DNA of 64,000 nucleotides from the NCBI GenBank assembly GCA_030737835.1, contig JAUJYN010000013.1:988806-1052805 (forward strand), written 5' to 3'. Under the pieces are notes generated by a model. It saw only the letters and a program-made list of their open reading frames with translations. It was not told the origin of the DNA and ran no database searches. This document shows, one piece after another, positions 21,710 through 33,528 of this stretch. Position numbers and translations under genes: made by a program. This DNA comes from Acorus gramineus (taxonomy: Eukaryota > Streptophyta > Magnoliopsida > Acorales > Acoraceae). Every line of letters begins with the position of its first letter. The first letter of the stretch is position 1.

Positions 21710-22040
21710 ATTTGGATAAACATTGGGGTTTATAATTATTTTAAGAATAGATTTTTTTTTTAAGAATTATTTTAAGAGTAGATAAGATATTCTCTTTTTT
21801 TGGTCCCCATTATCCTATTAAACCCACTACCTATCTTTTATGAGAATTTCAACCCCACAACCATATAAATAGTTTTTTTGGTCTCGAGTTCTTAACAATC
21901 CAGCCACCTAGAAAAACTTCTGATTGCTAAAAGTCTATTTAATATTATCATGCTAAAAGATCTTTTCAAGTAAAAAATTTCTTTGTAAAAGTCTTTTCAA
22001 TATTGTCTTTAAATACATGTCAAAATATTTTTTACTATGG
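21710..22040. other. AT-rich spacer
   Basis: AT-rich, with a short repeated phrase (ttttaagaatagat at about 21740-21785). No gene was seen. Confidence 0.4.
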
Positions 22041-23182
22041 GTTTGTTTAGATACTGTGCAAATGAGGGTGGATTTTCATTTACACTGGGTCAAACACAAA
22101 ATCTTGTTTGGTTATGATAATTAAGTATAACAAATAAAATCCTAGGGTTTTCATTTGCTCCATCAAATGGGGCAATCAAAATCCCAACCAACCCCATGTG
22201 TTGTTATGTATAACGGTTTTAATTTCCTCACCTCTAAGTGTATGTACTGTAATTTTACATTTTTACCCTCTAACAAATTTATTAAAATCCATATTATCCA
22301 AAACAAATATTTCATCTTCTAAGATTATAAATATTAATGTCACATAAAAAATTATAAATGTTATTATATTAAAATATACCAAGAAATACTAACTAACTAT
22401 CATAGATATTATTCAACAAAATTGATATTTATAAAATATAAAAAAACCTTGTGGGATTATTTGTTTGTTGAAACCAAATTTTTCTTTTGTTTATATTCTA
22501 TTTATATTAGAACCATTTTTTTTTAACCAAATTGACATATATATAGATTGAAAAAACTAATATATGAAATATTTAAAATTTTTAAATTTATATAACTTAG
22601 AATAATATAATTTGTGGATTACAAATATTAATGTGGCATAAAAAAATTATAAATGTTATTATATTAAATATACCAAGAAATCTTAACTAACTATCATAGA
22701 TATTATCCAACAAAATTGTTATTTATAAAATATAAAAAAACCTTGTGGGATTATTTGTTAGTTGAAATCAGATTTATTTTTGTTTATATTCTATTTATAT
22801 TAGAACTATTTTTTTAACCAAATTGACTTATATATAGATTAAAAAACTAATATATGCAATTTTTAAATTTTTTATTTTTTATATATAATATATTGTTCAT
22901 ATTTGTTCATTTTTCAAAATACAACATATTTGATAATCATTTGAAAAAAAATATTTTATCTATTTATAATATTATTATATTTTAACATAATAAATTGACA
23001 CATATACAAACAATTTCACATATGTGAGACAAACAACTATTAACAAAAACATATGTAAATGATAGCGTAACATGAAAATAGACAAACATGTAAACAGTGT
23101 ACAAATTTTTCTTACACGTGCAATGTAAAATTTAGATGTGCAGAAAAACACGTACAAATAATCACTGCATCCAAACGTGTCC
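22041..23182. mobile_element. AT-rich TIR element with internal tandem duplication
   Basis: The left end GGGTTTGTTTAGATACTGTG and the right end in reverse (GGGACACGTTTGGATGCAGTG) are imperfect inverted repeats. Inside, a ~297-bp unit is duplicated in tandem (from about 22325 and about 22622), sharing landmarks ataccaagaaat and ccttgtgggattatttgtt. There is no coding capacity; a large MITE of hAT-like appearance. Confidence 0.5.
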
Positions 23183-23716
23183 CATATGAAAAATTGTATC
23201 CTTGACAGTCTATTTTTTACTATAAGAAAAATTGTATCCTTGCCATGTTTGTCTCCTTTAGTCGCAGAGACAATTGCATTCTTGGCAGTCTATCGCATCT
23301 TGATTCAGCAGGACTATGGGCTATTTGACACACGCGGAATGGTTTGGTTTTCAAGGACCAACAAATCCATATGGAAAAACTTTGGAAAGACACCATGCAC
23401 TTGTTACAAGACGGAGGTCGTTTTTTGGTCGACGCGAGACTCATCCATGGATTGATCCAACTTGAGGAGAAATATCGTGCAATGAGTTGGGGGGTCTAAT
23501 GTCGGACCCCATTAGCACATCTTGTATTGTTGTGGAGAAACTGCCAAAGCTCAACCCCGCTTGAGTTTCTCGTTTTTGGTTCCTCAATTGGTTTTGTTGT
23601 TCTTTTCTTTTACTTTGTTTCCTTTTCATGCCGCATCTCCTCTCTCCTCTCCCATAATTTCGATTCATTTGTAACTGGTTTTCTAGTATATGAATGAACT
23701 ACCACTTCTAAAAAAA
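23183..23716 (+). mobile_element. LINE 3' end remnant
   Basis: About 23190-23455 holds degraded coding-like text. 23460-23700 resembles the 3' UTR of plant L1-type elements, ending TATATGAATGAACTACCACTTCT followed by an A-run (23709-23716), in plus orientation. No recognisable RT motif remains. Confidence 0.4.
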
Positions 23717-23749
23717 AGTTACTTTTAATTCATGACAACATTTTTAGTA

Positions 23750-23918
23750 CCAATGAAAATTTCATCAGTAATAAAAAAAAATGAAAACCTAATAAAATAT
23801 AAAAACCATTATTTTTACTTATGAAATATAAATTTCATTGGTAAAGATATACAATTATCAATGAAAGTTATTTCGTTAGTAAAAAAAATCATGACTAAAA
23901 ATCATTTTTCTTGTAGTG
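23750..23918. mobile_element. CACTA-type transposon terminus (remnant)
   Basis: Ends TTTTTCTTGTAGTG at 23918, the reverse complement of the conserved CACTACAAGAAAA terminus of plant CACTA (En/Spm) elements. It is preceded by short direct and inverted repeats (AATTTCAT(C/T)(A/G)GTAA type) as expected for subterminal regions. The matching CACTA left end was not found. Confidence 0.6.
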
Positions 23919-25756
23919 TACCTTGTTAGATAGTTATTGAGATATATGGACTATTCAAGAAATTGTCCCAGTATACTGTATGTAAAAACGCTCAAATTCT
24001 TTTTATTATTTTTTGGATCATTTCTATCTAAATTAATTTTTATCTTTGATAAGATGGGTGAAATGTGTATTGAAAAAGTTGTTGCGCATAACATATAAAT
24101 ATATATATTTAGGTTGAACACAAATTTTATTGTATTATCACATGAACATCAAAGAAACCAATAATAGACCATTATCATGCAAGCTTAAAATTAATAATAA
24201 AAGAAAGAAAGAAAGAAATAGAAAAGTGAAAGCGAGCAGCGTCCTCAATGAACAAACCCTCTCATGCACATGGTTGTGGGCTCCTACCACATAAAGATAT
24301 GACTACAATGAGTTTTGTTCTTCAGGTATGTTTGTGCCACATAGAAAGTCAGGAAAAATGAGAGAAAATAAAAACTTTTCTTTTGACCACCCAAAAACCT
24401 ACTGTTTGTGTCAAATAAAAAGAGGGAAAAAATTTCACTCACTTTCTCTTTGTTTTTTGTTTTATTAGGAGAGGAGGGAAAAAATTTTCCTCACTGTAGA
24501 AGAGAGAAAGTGAAGGAAAGTGAAATTTTTTTTGGAATATACATATTTCATGGTATTGAATATTTTTGTTTGTTCTTAATTATTTGTTATTTTATAATAA
24601 ACTAAGAAATTTTTTTATTTATTATATGACATGTTTCGGTTGATCGTCTTTCAAAACTTTATTTGTTTAAAAATATATGACAAGTTAAGTTGTTTTTATA
24701 TTATATTTAATTTAGCACATAAACAACATATTTGTTTTTAGTGTTTTTTGCATGTATACTATCAAAAAATGTGCTATTTAATTTTATACCACTTCAAATA
24801 AACTATTTATTTTTATACCATTGAAATATGTAGAACTTATGCATATTTACCATCTTAGTTAACTTTCATCCAAATTTTCATTAAAATAGTTAAAGTCTTG
24901 GAGAAATGACCAAATTATCCTTTTTTATTTTCATATTTAATCGTACCAAATACAATCTTTATGAAAAAAGTATTAATTTAGCATGAAAATGATAAATTTC
25001 ATTTAAAATCCAAAAACATAAAAATTAATCATGCAAACTATTTATTAGTAAAAACATAATAATTATTGATATTTACATTAGTAAAAATGAAATTAAATTA
25101 TTTTAGGAACAATTAATTATATATATTACAAAATGATAAATTTTTTTAAAAAATAGATCTTGATTGAAAGAAAAGAAAAGAAGGGATAAGGTTGGGAATG
25201 GCTCACGATTGATTTGGGAAGAACATAAAATTAATTAGGTTATTATGTTTAATTATTTACAATAAATATTATCTGTTAAGATTATTTTTGTCATTTTTAC
25301 TTCTTGATTAAGAAACCAACTATAGTTAAGGTTCATTTTGGTTAAAAGTGATAAAAGTGAGGCACATTTTTACATTACAAAAAATTGTAATGGTATAAAA
25401 ATAAATACGATATTTGTGGTGGTATAAAAATAAATAGCATATTTTTTAATGGTATACATGTAAAAAAACCTTTTTATTATCATTTTTCATCATTTTATGT
25501 GATAACACAAATAATGTATTTTATTTTTAATTATTTTCCATCACAAGTATAAAAAAATAGGTTTTATTTTCCGTCATTTTCCATCACAACACAAACAACA
25601 ATTTTTATTTTTTCATCACTTTCTATAATAAACACAAACAACATATAAACCGGTCAAAGAGAATGATTTCGTTTTCTTCAGTTTCTCTTTGACTTAAATT
25701 CCTTCATTTTTCTTCAATTTCTCTTTGTGATTGTACACAAACACACCCTCAGTCAT
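23919..25756. other. Gene-free AT-rich stretch
   Basis: No coding frame of note. A possible TIR element runs from about 24400 (GTTTGTGTCAAATAAAAAGAGG) to about 25750 (...GTACACAAACACACCC), with TTTCTCTTTG-rich subterminal phrases on both sides. This is tentative. Confidence 0.35.
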
Positions 25757-25965
25757 GCTTTTTCTCTAAATATGTTGCTATATATATTTGATTAAATAAA
25801 TATTTTAAAGGCGTTATGCATATCTTGTTGTAGTCCCTTGTGAAGTTCTCATGTAGTGAAGTAAAAAAGTTTTTATTCACATTAAAAAAAAATTACATGT
25901 TTTACCAGACAAAACATGCATCTCTTTGAAGATATGTGATTGCACGCGGGACATTGAATACGGCC
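25757..25965 (+). repeat. Segment homologous to intron 2 of PLAC8 gene 1
   Basis: From ctctaaatatgttgc to gcgggacatt(g)aata this matches 3941-4160 in order, including ttgtagtcccttg and gaagatatgt(g/a)a. It has no exon sequence attached. It may be the remnant of another PLAC8 copy, or a shared old repeat also present in that intron. Confidence 0.6.
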
Positions 25966-25969
25966 AATC

Positions 25970-26090
25970 TGTGTTGCAATAGCATCTCCTTTTTTAATAG
26001 TTGGGCTAGCTGTGCTGCAATAGCGTCTCCTTTTTTAATAGTTGGGCTAGCTGTGCTGCAATAGCATCTCCTTTTTTTATAGTTGGAACA
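25970..26090. repeat. 41-bp tandem repeat, three units
   Basis: Units begin at 25973, 26014 and 26055 (TGCAATAGCATCTCCTTTTTT then ATAGTTGGGCTAGCTGTG). Period 41 bp, nearly identical units, so a recent expansion. Confidence 0.85.
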
Positions 26091-26099
26091 TATAGTTTG

Positions 26100-28090
26100 T
26101 AACATATTATAAACTAAAATCAAAGTGAACGTACCGTGACCCTTTCAAACGAATGGTATGGAAATGAAAGAACAAATAAGATAAGATGATAGCCACTCTT
26201 TCAACATTTTAACGTGACCCATGTTTGTGGGAAGGACACAAGAAATAATTCGCTAATATGAGTGGAAAAAAAATAACTGACATTTTTTTTTTAGTATTCC
26301 TTCCAAAGGGATGGAATGGGATGCTTTGATTCTATAGTAAAATAACTACTGAAACTCCCCTAGGGGGGAGCATTCAGAGAAAACCCTCATATTTCAGAGA
26401 AAACCCAATTCAAAAAATGTATCACAAACTGCAGAGCATAATCTATCACACTTTACCCTACCCAACGTAATCTACAAGAACAAAATGGAGTCTTTATCGA
26501 GAGAGTCTGAGAAAGAGGGGGGAGCATCGGCGTTGGCGGCAGGGAGAATGGGAGGTGACGGCTGCGAATGAAAAGTCTCTCTCACATTAGGAATTTTTTT
26601 TCACTTTCTCTTTTTCTTTTTCACTTTCTCATTTTTTATTTTTTCATTTTTTTTTTAAAAAAGACCAACTATTATAGAAACTCTATCAACAGACTAGGTA
26701 TTCTAAGCCCCCGTTCGGGTAGCGATATAAACTATTCCATAATAGATAACAATTTTAGTAAAGATAAAAAAAGTCATTTTCTGTTTGATAGTGTTATTTA
26801 TTATTCTCTTTGAGAAATATAAATATAAAATTTTTGTTGTTTGATTTATCATGTATAAGTCTGATAGTGGGTCAGACCTAGACCTTGGACATGACTTTAA
26901 AAAGACATAAAATACTTGACCTGAAGGATCTGAGTCCCGACTACCAAAACGGGTCTCATACTCTGGTATAGATCCATCCCAGTCCAGTCCTATGAACCCG
27001 GTTGACCCAATCCAACCCTAAACTATTTTTTTTTAGTTTATGATCCAACCCAACACCCATCACTCAACTGAGAGACCCTAAACTACTAACTACCCAAAAT
27101 CCACTGAATCGAAATGCCTATAGTCCTATCCATGGGTCACATGATTCATTGACAGTATAATATAATGTCAGGTTGCCATTCATTGTAAAGCAACTTCATT
27201 GTAGTCGAAGATTCAGAAATATTTTTCGGCTACTGTTGTATAGATTTGGGATTGTTCCAATGAGGCTGTCTGCATGTTCATAAACGTGAGGATGCTTCGA
27301 GGGAACACATCAGAACTACTCATAGATCTGATCCAACCAAATGGATAATTCCAAAAACATGAGGGAAATCTGGAGAGCACATTCTGATTTAGCAGGGTCC
27401 TGGCTTGTACTTTATTGAACTGACCCAAGATTGGACCAACACCTATTATTTAAATATACAAGATTGGACCAACACCTATTATTCAAAGATTTTAGATCCC
27501 TCAATTAAAAAAAAAAAAGGATGGTATGTTCTTCCTCCTAACACAAGATTTGTTTTATTTGCCTACCACCAACTTCCAGCCACTAATATTTTTTCAACCC
27601 CAACACACCAATGATTTGTAATCCATATTTAAATGGCACTAATATTTCTTCAATCCCAACAATTTGTATACCATATTGAAAAAAAATGATGATGATGAAA
27701 ATTGCAAACACAGAGCCATATCAAAAACGAATACAGCAAAAAAAAAATGAAATCAGCATTTCACCATAACAAGAGAATGGTTGCTTTACCCGAATCTCAC
27801 CTTGTTGAATAGGAAAATTGCAAACGTACCGTCCAATGCCTAAACGGACATAATAAAAGTTCAATTTCAGCATCATCGAATATAATATCAGTACAATCAA
27901 CATAACAGAAAAAGAACAAGGAATAAAGAATTGTCAAATGATGTAAAATTAATGCATCAACATTCACCTTAAGTTATTCTGAGAGGTAACCTGAAGGTTT
28001 CTCTAAAGAAATCAAAACCTAAACAAGCACCACAAAGAACAAATCAACAACAAAACCAGATATCAAAACACAAAACCCTGTTTACAGAAA
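26100..28090. other. Gene-free stretch
   Basis: No gene recognised. About 26707 has a solitary CCCCGTTCGGGTAGCG end similar to the MITE TIRs elsewhere. 26880-27070 is a TA/CC-rich decayed repeat. 27430-27490 contains a short duplicated phrase (agattggaccaacacctattatt, two copies). Confidence 0.4.
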
Positions 28091-28099
28091 GTTAGACGG

Positions 28100-28335
28100 C
28101 GGTGGATCGGAGACGATCGAAGTTGGACGGAGACGGTGATCGAAGTCGGATTGCGACGGCGGCTTGATCGGAGACGATCGAAGTTGGATCGAAGTCGGAT
28201 TGCGACGGCGGCTTGATCGGAGACGATCGAAGTTGGATCGAAGTCGGATTGCGACGGCGGCTTGATCGGAGACGATCGAAGTTGGATCGAAGTCGGATTG
28301 CGACGGCGGCTTGATCGAAGTCGGCTTGCTCGAAG
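28100..28335. repeat. 49-bp tandem repeat, about four units
   Basis: TTGCGACGGCGG recurs at 28151, 28200, 28249 and 28298 (period 49 bp), with GATCGGAGACGATCGAAG between. The long minus-strand open frame (DFDxxxRLRSPS-type text) is simply this repeat and is not a gene. The GCGACGGC motif links it to the CACTA terminus that follows. Confidence 0.85.
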
Positions 28336-28499
28336 TTCGACGGAGACGGTGATCGAAGTCGGTGAGAAGGTGATCGAAGACGGAGACGGTGATCGAAGTC
28401 GACCAAAAATTAGGTTTGCGATCGAAGGTTCGGTTTTTTTTTTTTTAATATATATTTAGAAAGATCGGACGGCTGTGATCAAAAGGTTAAACAATGAAC

Positions 28500-28700
28500 G
28501 GTTAGATCTAAATTTTGTATTTGCGACGGCCGATCTTCCGTCGCAAATAGTGTATTTTAACAGCGGCTTATTTCAGCCGTCGCAAATGTCGAGAAGTATT
28601 TACGACCCAAAAGAATTAGCGTAAAAAATATGGGTATTTGCGACGGTTTTGGCCATCCGTTGCAAAAACAGCGTCGCAAAAAATGGTTTTTCTTGTAGTG
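28500..28700. mobile_element. CACTA-type transposon terminus with GCGACGG subterminal repeats
   Basis: Ends TTTTTCTTGTAGTG at 28700. It is preceded by repeated, partly inverted TTTGCGACGG/CCGTCGCAAA motifs at about 28523, 28540, 28577, 28637 and 28670, typical of transposase-binding subterminal repeats. The 49-bp tandem array upstream probably belongs to the same element. The left terminus was not located and no transposase was seen. Confidence 0.7.
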
Positions 28701-28815
28701 CCTCCACCCAATAAACGAAATCAAACTTTGCACCATTATCAAACAACAGAAACGGATAAATATTTGATTTGAAAAATGAATGCAGCCAAAAGGATCTTTC
28801 AAAAAGAATTGAAAT

Positions 28816-28819
<4 letters not shown>

Positions 28820-28846
<27 letters not shown>
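28820..28846 (+). repeat. Poly-G run of 27
   Basis: Twenty-seven consecutive Gs: a possible G-quadruplex or an assembly-sensitive homopolymer. Confidence 0.8.
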
Positions 28847-28849
28847 CTG

Positions 28850-29723
28850 GTTTTTGTAAACGAGCCGAGTAACTTGGGCTTCTTGGCTTAGGCTGGGTTT
28901 GGTTGCAGCTCCTTTGGGCTCGTTCGATTAGACAAATGAATCGAGCTTAAACAATTTTTAAAGCTCAGTTGTAAACGAGCAGAGCCTGAGCCAAGCCACG
29001 AACCTATACGAGCTCGTTTACCTAAAAGTGTGGAATGTTGTTTATTTTCGAATATGTTTGTTTAGTGATTATTTTCGAATATGGTTATCTATTTTTGACA
29101 TCTTATATATTTTCTGCATGTGTTAATTGCTAAATAAGAATTTTTTTTAGTTAAATATGTCGAGCTTGAGCCTTGATTTGAGCTTACATTCAAGCTCATT
29201 TTATAAATGAGTTGAGCCGAGCTTAAATCGAACTTTTTACGAGTCAAATGAGCAGAACTTGAACACAAAATTAAACTTAGTCTCAAATCGAGTAGAGCCC
29301 GAGCAGAACAGAGCCTAATTTTAAATAAATCAAGCTTGAACATGTAAAAACTCACCTCGCTCAGCTCGTTGGCCACCGCTAATAAATCGAGCTTGAACAT
29401 GTAAAAACACAATGGGACATTAATAATGGGATAATGTGGGTGTAGAGGCGGATGCAGACTGGGCCGGGCCCAGCTTTTACAAATTTTTTTTTTGTTTGTA
29501 TAATAACATTTATTTTATATAATGTATATTTTATATATTTTTAAATAAAAAATCTTTGTTAGAAATTATTTTTAAAATTAAAATTCTGAATTTAATCTTG
29601 TGTCAATATACCATTGTGAAAGTTACATAAAATCTCTTTTTTTATCTCAATTCTAATACTTACATGTTTTGATTTTTTTTAAAATAGATAAAGTATATTA
29701 TTTTACAAAAAATGAATTATATA
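28850..29723. other. Gene-free stretch with GAGCTCG-type repeats
   Basis: 28850-29400 has many cgagc(c/t)gag and gagcttgagc phrases, characteristic of a decayed plant repeat. About 29447-29500 (TGTAGAGGCGGATGCAGACTGGGCC) resembles in reverse the segment at 40515-40555, suggesting an older small element into which the MULE inserted. Confidence 0.4.
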
Positions 29724-29732
29724 CTCCAGAAT
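29724..29732. other. Left 9-bp target duplication of the MULE
   Basis: CTCCAGAAT here and at 40313-40321 match perfectly and directly border the terminal inverted repeats. Nine bases is the Mutator-superfamily signature. Confidence 0.95.
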
Positions 29733-30588
29733 GGGATCGGAACCTCTGTTTCGAAATAACAGAGGACCTCTGTTTCGACCAACCGGTAGGCGACGTGTGG
29801 CAAGTTTATCACGTGCTCTCACGTGATGGATTCTTAACAGAGATCCTGGGAAATACTCCGTCTCCTTCCGTTTGTTTCGACCACGCGTCTCTCCTCCCTC
29901 AGAACAAACCAAAAGCCCTAACCACCGCCCCTCTTTCGAAACCCATAACCACCGCCTTCCGACGCCGTCGCCCTCGCCACCACCGCCTTCCGACCGCCCC
30001 TCTTTCCAAACAGAGGTTCCGGCAAGCAATCACAGACCACCCCTCTTTCGAAACCCATAACCACCGCCTTCCGACGCCGTCGCCCTCGCCACCACCGCCT
30101 TCCGACCGCCCCTCTTTCCAAACAGAGGTTCCGGCAAGCAATCACAGACCGCCCCTCTTTCGAAACCCATAACCACCGCCTTCCGACGCCGTCGCCCTCG
30201 CCACCACCGCCTTCCGACCGCCCCTCTTTCCAAACAGAGGTTCCGGCAAGCAATCACAGACCGCCCCTCTTTCGAAACCCATAACCACCGCCTTCCGACG
30301 CCGTCGCCCTCGCCACCACCGCCTTCCGACCGCCCCTCGTCGAAGCCCCAGTTCATCTTCCTCGGTGGGTTTTGGAGGTCTTCGATCTTCTTTATCAGCT
30401 CTTCCGTGGGTTATATTGGGAGGTACATCTCTGCTTGGAGCCCCACTTGTATTTTTTTTTTTTTTTTTTTTTTTCTGTTGTGGGTTTTCAATTCTTAGTA
30501 ATAAATTGAGATTGAATGCCTACCCTTCACTTGAAAAAAGAAAAAGAAAAAAATTGTGATGCTGATGATGACATGAATTGAATGGGTC
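29733..30588 (+). repeat. Left MULE terminal inverted repeat (856 bp)
   Basis: Matches the right TIR (39577-40312) in reverse orientation from the outer tip to ACATGAATTGAATGGGTC. It differs mainly in the number of 112-bp internal repeat units and in homopolymer lengths (T-run at 30452-30474). It contains a CACGTG-like segment (about 29809-29823) and a candidate leader exon ending in a GT donor at 30421. Confidence 0.92.
29931..30345 (+). repeat. 112-bp tandem repeat in left TIR
   Basis: CTCTTTCGAAACCCATAACC starts at 29931, 30043, 30155 and 30267, exactly 112 bp apart; the fourth unit is partial. The right TIR has one unit fewer. The long open frames in both directions across this array are repeat artefacts. 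Confidence 0.93.
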
Positions 30589-30854
30589 TTATTCTCTTCT
30601 CTTGTGGTCCTTTATATAATTTCTTTTCTTTTGCTTCTTGGGTTTATTGTAATGCTGTTTGTAGTAGCTTTCTTTTTCTGTTTGCCTTTAGTTATCATTT
30701 TCCATTGAAATCTTTAGTGGGTATGTAATTTTTGATAGTTTGGTTCATACGGTTTTTTATGTATGCTCATTTGGATTCATTATTTGAGTTGGTTTGAATC
30801 ATGTACTAATTTTTGGAATGATATGAGATGAATGATATGTTTTATTGTAGGTTC

Positions 30855-31271
30855 ATGGCAAAATTTAAGTATTACGCAGTTGCAATAGGCAGGACCCCAG
30901 GCGTGTATACGAATTGGCCTGAATGCAAAGCACAAATACATGAGTTTCGAGAGCCAATATTCAGGGGCTTTCAAAATCTTGAGGAGGCCAATGAATTTGT
31001 TACCAAGCATGCCGTCCACTCCACTACTGACCATTCCACTCCATTGCTGACCTCTTCAAAGAGAGGAAGTTCAAGCCCAGCACCTACATGCATGATTTCT
31101 CAAACTGATCCACTGCAAAGAGAGGTAGTACAAGCTCAACATCCACATGAATGCCCACCTACATCAGTTGTTTTGCCTATCACTCATATCATACTTGCCA
31201 TGTTCGGTTGTACTATTTTCTTGTTGGTCCTGATTCTCACAATTCTCATCCTCATTTTTTATCACATGTAA
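30855..31271 (+). CDS. MULE accessory gene: RNase H1-type hybrid-binding domain with C-terminal membrane anchor
   Basis: ATG 30855 follows an AG acceptor (30848-30849). A TIR leader exon could splice in from a GT donor at 30421. The 138-residue product has an N-terminal hybrid-binding domain (residues 4-49; the RNase H1 N-terminal/Cauli_VI fold, PF01693). It carries YYAV, GRTPGVY, W-x2-C (NWPECKAQ), F-x2-F and LEEANEFV at the conserved spacing. In RNase H1 this fold binds RNA:DNA hybrids or dsRNA. A Ser/Thr/Pro-rich linker follows (52-105). A ~28-residue hydrophobic segment at the very end (IILAMFGC...LILIF, then YHM) suggests a tail-anchored membrane protein. There is no RNase H catalytic domain. 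The gene takes the position that mudrB has in MuDR. The frame is fully open, unlike the transposase. Role unknown; binding of nucleic-acid intermediates is inference. Confidence 0.75.
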   Translation: MAKFKYYAVAIGRTPGVYTNWPECKAQIHEFREPIFRGFQNLEEANEFVTKHAVHSTTDHSTPLLTSSKRGSSSPAPTCMISQTDPLQREVVQAQHPHECPPTSVVLPITHIILAMFGCTIFLLVLILTILILIFYHM

Positions 31272-33252
31272 TTTTGGTTGGTTTTGATGCCTTGGAGTTG
31301 TAATTTTGATTTGGGACAATAGGTTATGGTTGTGGACATCTGTGTTTGAAGGAATGTGTATGGTTATGAAAGTTTGTATTTGAATTAGTATTTGAATGAA
31401 TGTTTCATTAGTATTCACACGGTCAATGCACAAAGTATTTGAATGAATGAATGATTTGGTTGGTGAATGATGATGGAAAATCTTGATATTGCATAAAAAA
31501 AACATGAGGCTTGTGATTTAATGTCTGTTCCCATGTAAGTCTTTCCTTCATACTGTTTTATTGATGGAAAATCTCTATACTGTTTTATAAGGATTAGATG
31601 TTGGGGAAACACAGTTTTCAGGGTGGTTGGATTAGGTGACGTTTTATTGATGGAATTGTGGCTTATACTTTATACAGCAGATGCATTGACTCAGGTTATT
31701 GATGTATGTTTCTTTGGGAATAGCCATGGAAAAGATATGGATTTTATGGTAGAAGATGTTATTTTTTATTTCAGGGCAACTTGGATTAGGAGTAATTTTT
31801 TTTTTGAGTCATTTTAATGTAGGCAAGCTCAGAATGCTAACTGCTATGTCCAAGTGATTCAAAACTAATTTCCATCAGAATTATAACACAAAATAGAATT
31901 TCAGAATCAATTAATCCTTGCCTTGAAGGATTTGGATACCCCCGATAGCAAACAAAAAAGAAAAAAGAGACTTGGCATTAGATCAGTCATTATTGCATTA
32001 TCCACTGGGAAAAATAATCTATTGAGCACTCAGCAGAATTGCTTCTGAAAATCTTCACTGACACAAAGCACTTTGTGCCATCTCTGGATTTTTTGTAAAG
32101 ACATTACTCGATTAGATAGATAAATAACAACTGCAAAGACATTGGCATTAAAGCTTGTAGGAAACACATTTGATACCTTCATCTTCCAACCCACAGCAAA
32201 TTGAGCAACAGTTTAGGAACAATCAATCAACCCACTATAGATCAATATCCATTGCCATATTTTCTACAAGTCCATAAACCTATTTATCTTCTGTCACTAC
32301 ACAAATTCAGCTAATTATCTCTCCTCCCCCCCCCCCCAAACCAGCCACCCTGTCTGCTAATCACCACAACCATTCGTAATGGAACCATCTGTCTTGCAAC
32401 ATGCCCAGACCACATTATTATATTCTCTGTCAAGTTATCCCCAATTTGAGGGTTGTCTGCTACTTCAGATGCAATGTTTTGAGTCATCCTATTTATCCAT
32501 GCCAACATCGATTAATCCATATCCATCTAATTCAGTCATTTACCATACATTCCATATTGCATCTTGATTACACAACAATCTACCAATCCCACATTGCTAG
32601 ATTTATCACTGAAATTGCAGAGCATATCCTCTTCAACCACTAAGCCTAGATACCACTGAAAACTCACCATTATGCTTTTTTCGTCACATTGGATAAGAAA
32701 TTTCCTTTTCAATAATTGTGAAGGATCATACAGATCCCATATAATTACACTGATGATAATTCATCTGAATGTTCATGTAACAGGCTCCAAGTTAATGTGG
32801 CATCTGGCAAGCATTCCCTCATTAGCAGAAGTACAAAAGTTTAGCAAATACATGAGAAATATTTAGGAGCAGTCGTATGATTTTCACTGTAGGAAAATTT
32901 GAAATCAATTACTGTGTTATTAACGTAGAATAGTAAAAATATTTAGAAAAGTAAAAATATTCATTACAATAGGAAAAAAAAAACATGAAAATCATCCAGC
33001 ATACAACAGGGGTACACTCCATTATAGTGCATCAATGCTGTACAAAGCATAATTGCACTCAATAACCAAAACAAAATTTTCCAAATCAAACTTGACATCA
33101 GCTTTCCACCAGTAACTACAGCAGTTGGCCAACAATGTGACATCTGCGAAACCACGAAATCAAGCCTCCCGAAAACAATGTGACAGCACTACGAGATGGA
33201 ATGAAACTACCGCAACTATAATGGCATGGAATGTAGAGAAACCCCTGCAGGT
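31272..33252. other. Non-coding interior of the MULE
   Basis: AT-rich sequence following the accessory gene, probably including its 3' UTR. No recognisable domains; short open frames only. A C-run lies at 32325-32336. Confidence 0.45.
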
Positions 33253-33520
33253 GACAATGTTATATATGTGTCACTTTTAACCTGCTGGTAACCGTTGGAG
33301 CGTTCTGGCAGTTTTTCGTTTTTTTTCGGTTTTCGATCGGTACCGCTAATTTTTGGACTGTTAGCTATCGTCCTGTGCTAGAGGACTCCGATTGGAAATC
33401 TAACTGTATATTTGGTGTCCTGGTGCCATTTTAGGCCTCTCACGAAAATTTCGTAGAATTCCGGTAACGTTTCTGAAATTTCGCAGTTTCAGGGCGTGTC
33501 TGGGTTTTTAAGTCGCTCGC

Positions 33521-33528
33521 TATATATA
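33521..33528 (+). promoter_or_regulatory. Candidate TATA box of the solo LTR
   Basis: TATATATA inside the LTR, followed at about 30-60 bp by a CT-rich stretch typical of a plant leader. Probable U3/R promoter; transcription would run toward the MULE transposase 3' end. Confidence 0.4.

Noticed and set aside
28092-28406. 104-codon minus-strand open frame
   Set aside because: Translation of the 49-bp tandem repeat next to a CACTA end.
29669-30356. Open frames of repeated PSPSPPPPSDRPSF-like or EGGGGEGDGVGRRW-like text
   Set aside because: Direct translation of the 112-bp TIR array; the period is not a multiple that suggests protein selection, and the same text occurs in the opposite TIR at 39673-40210.
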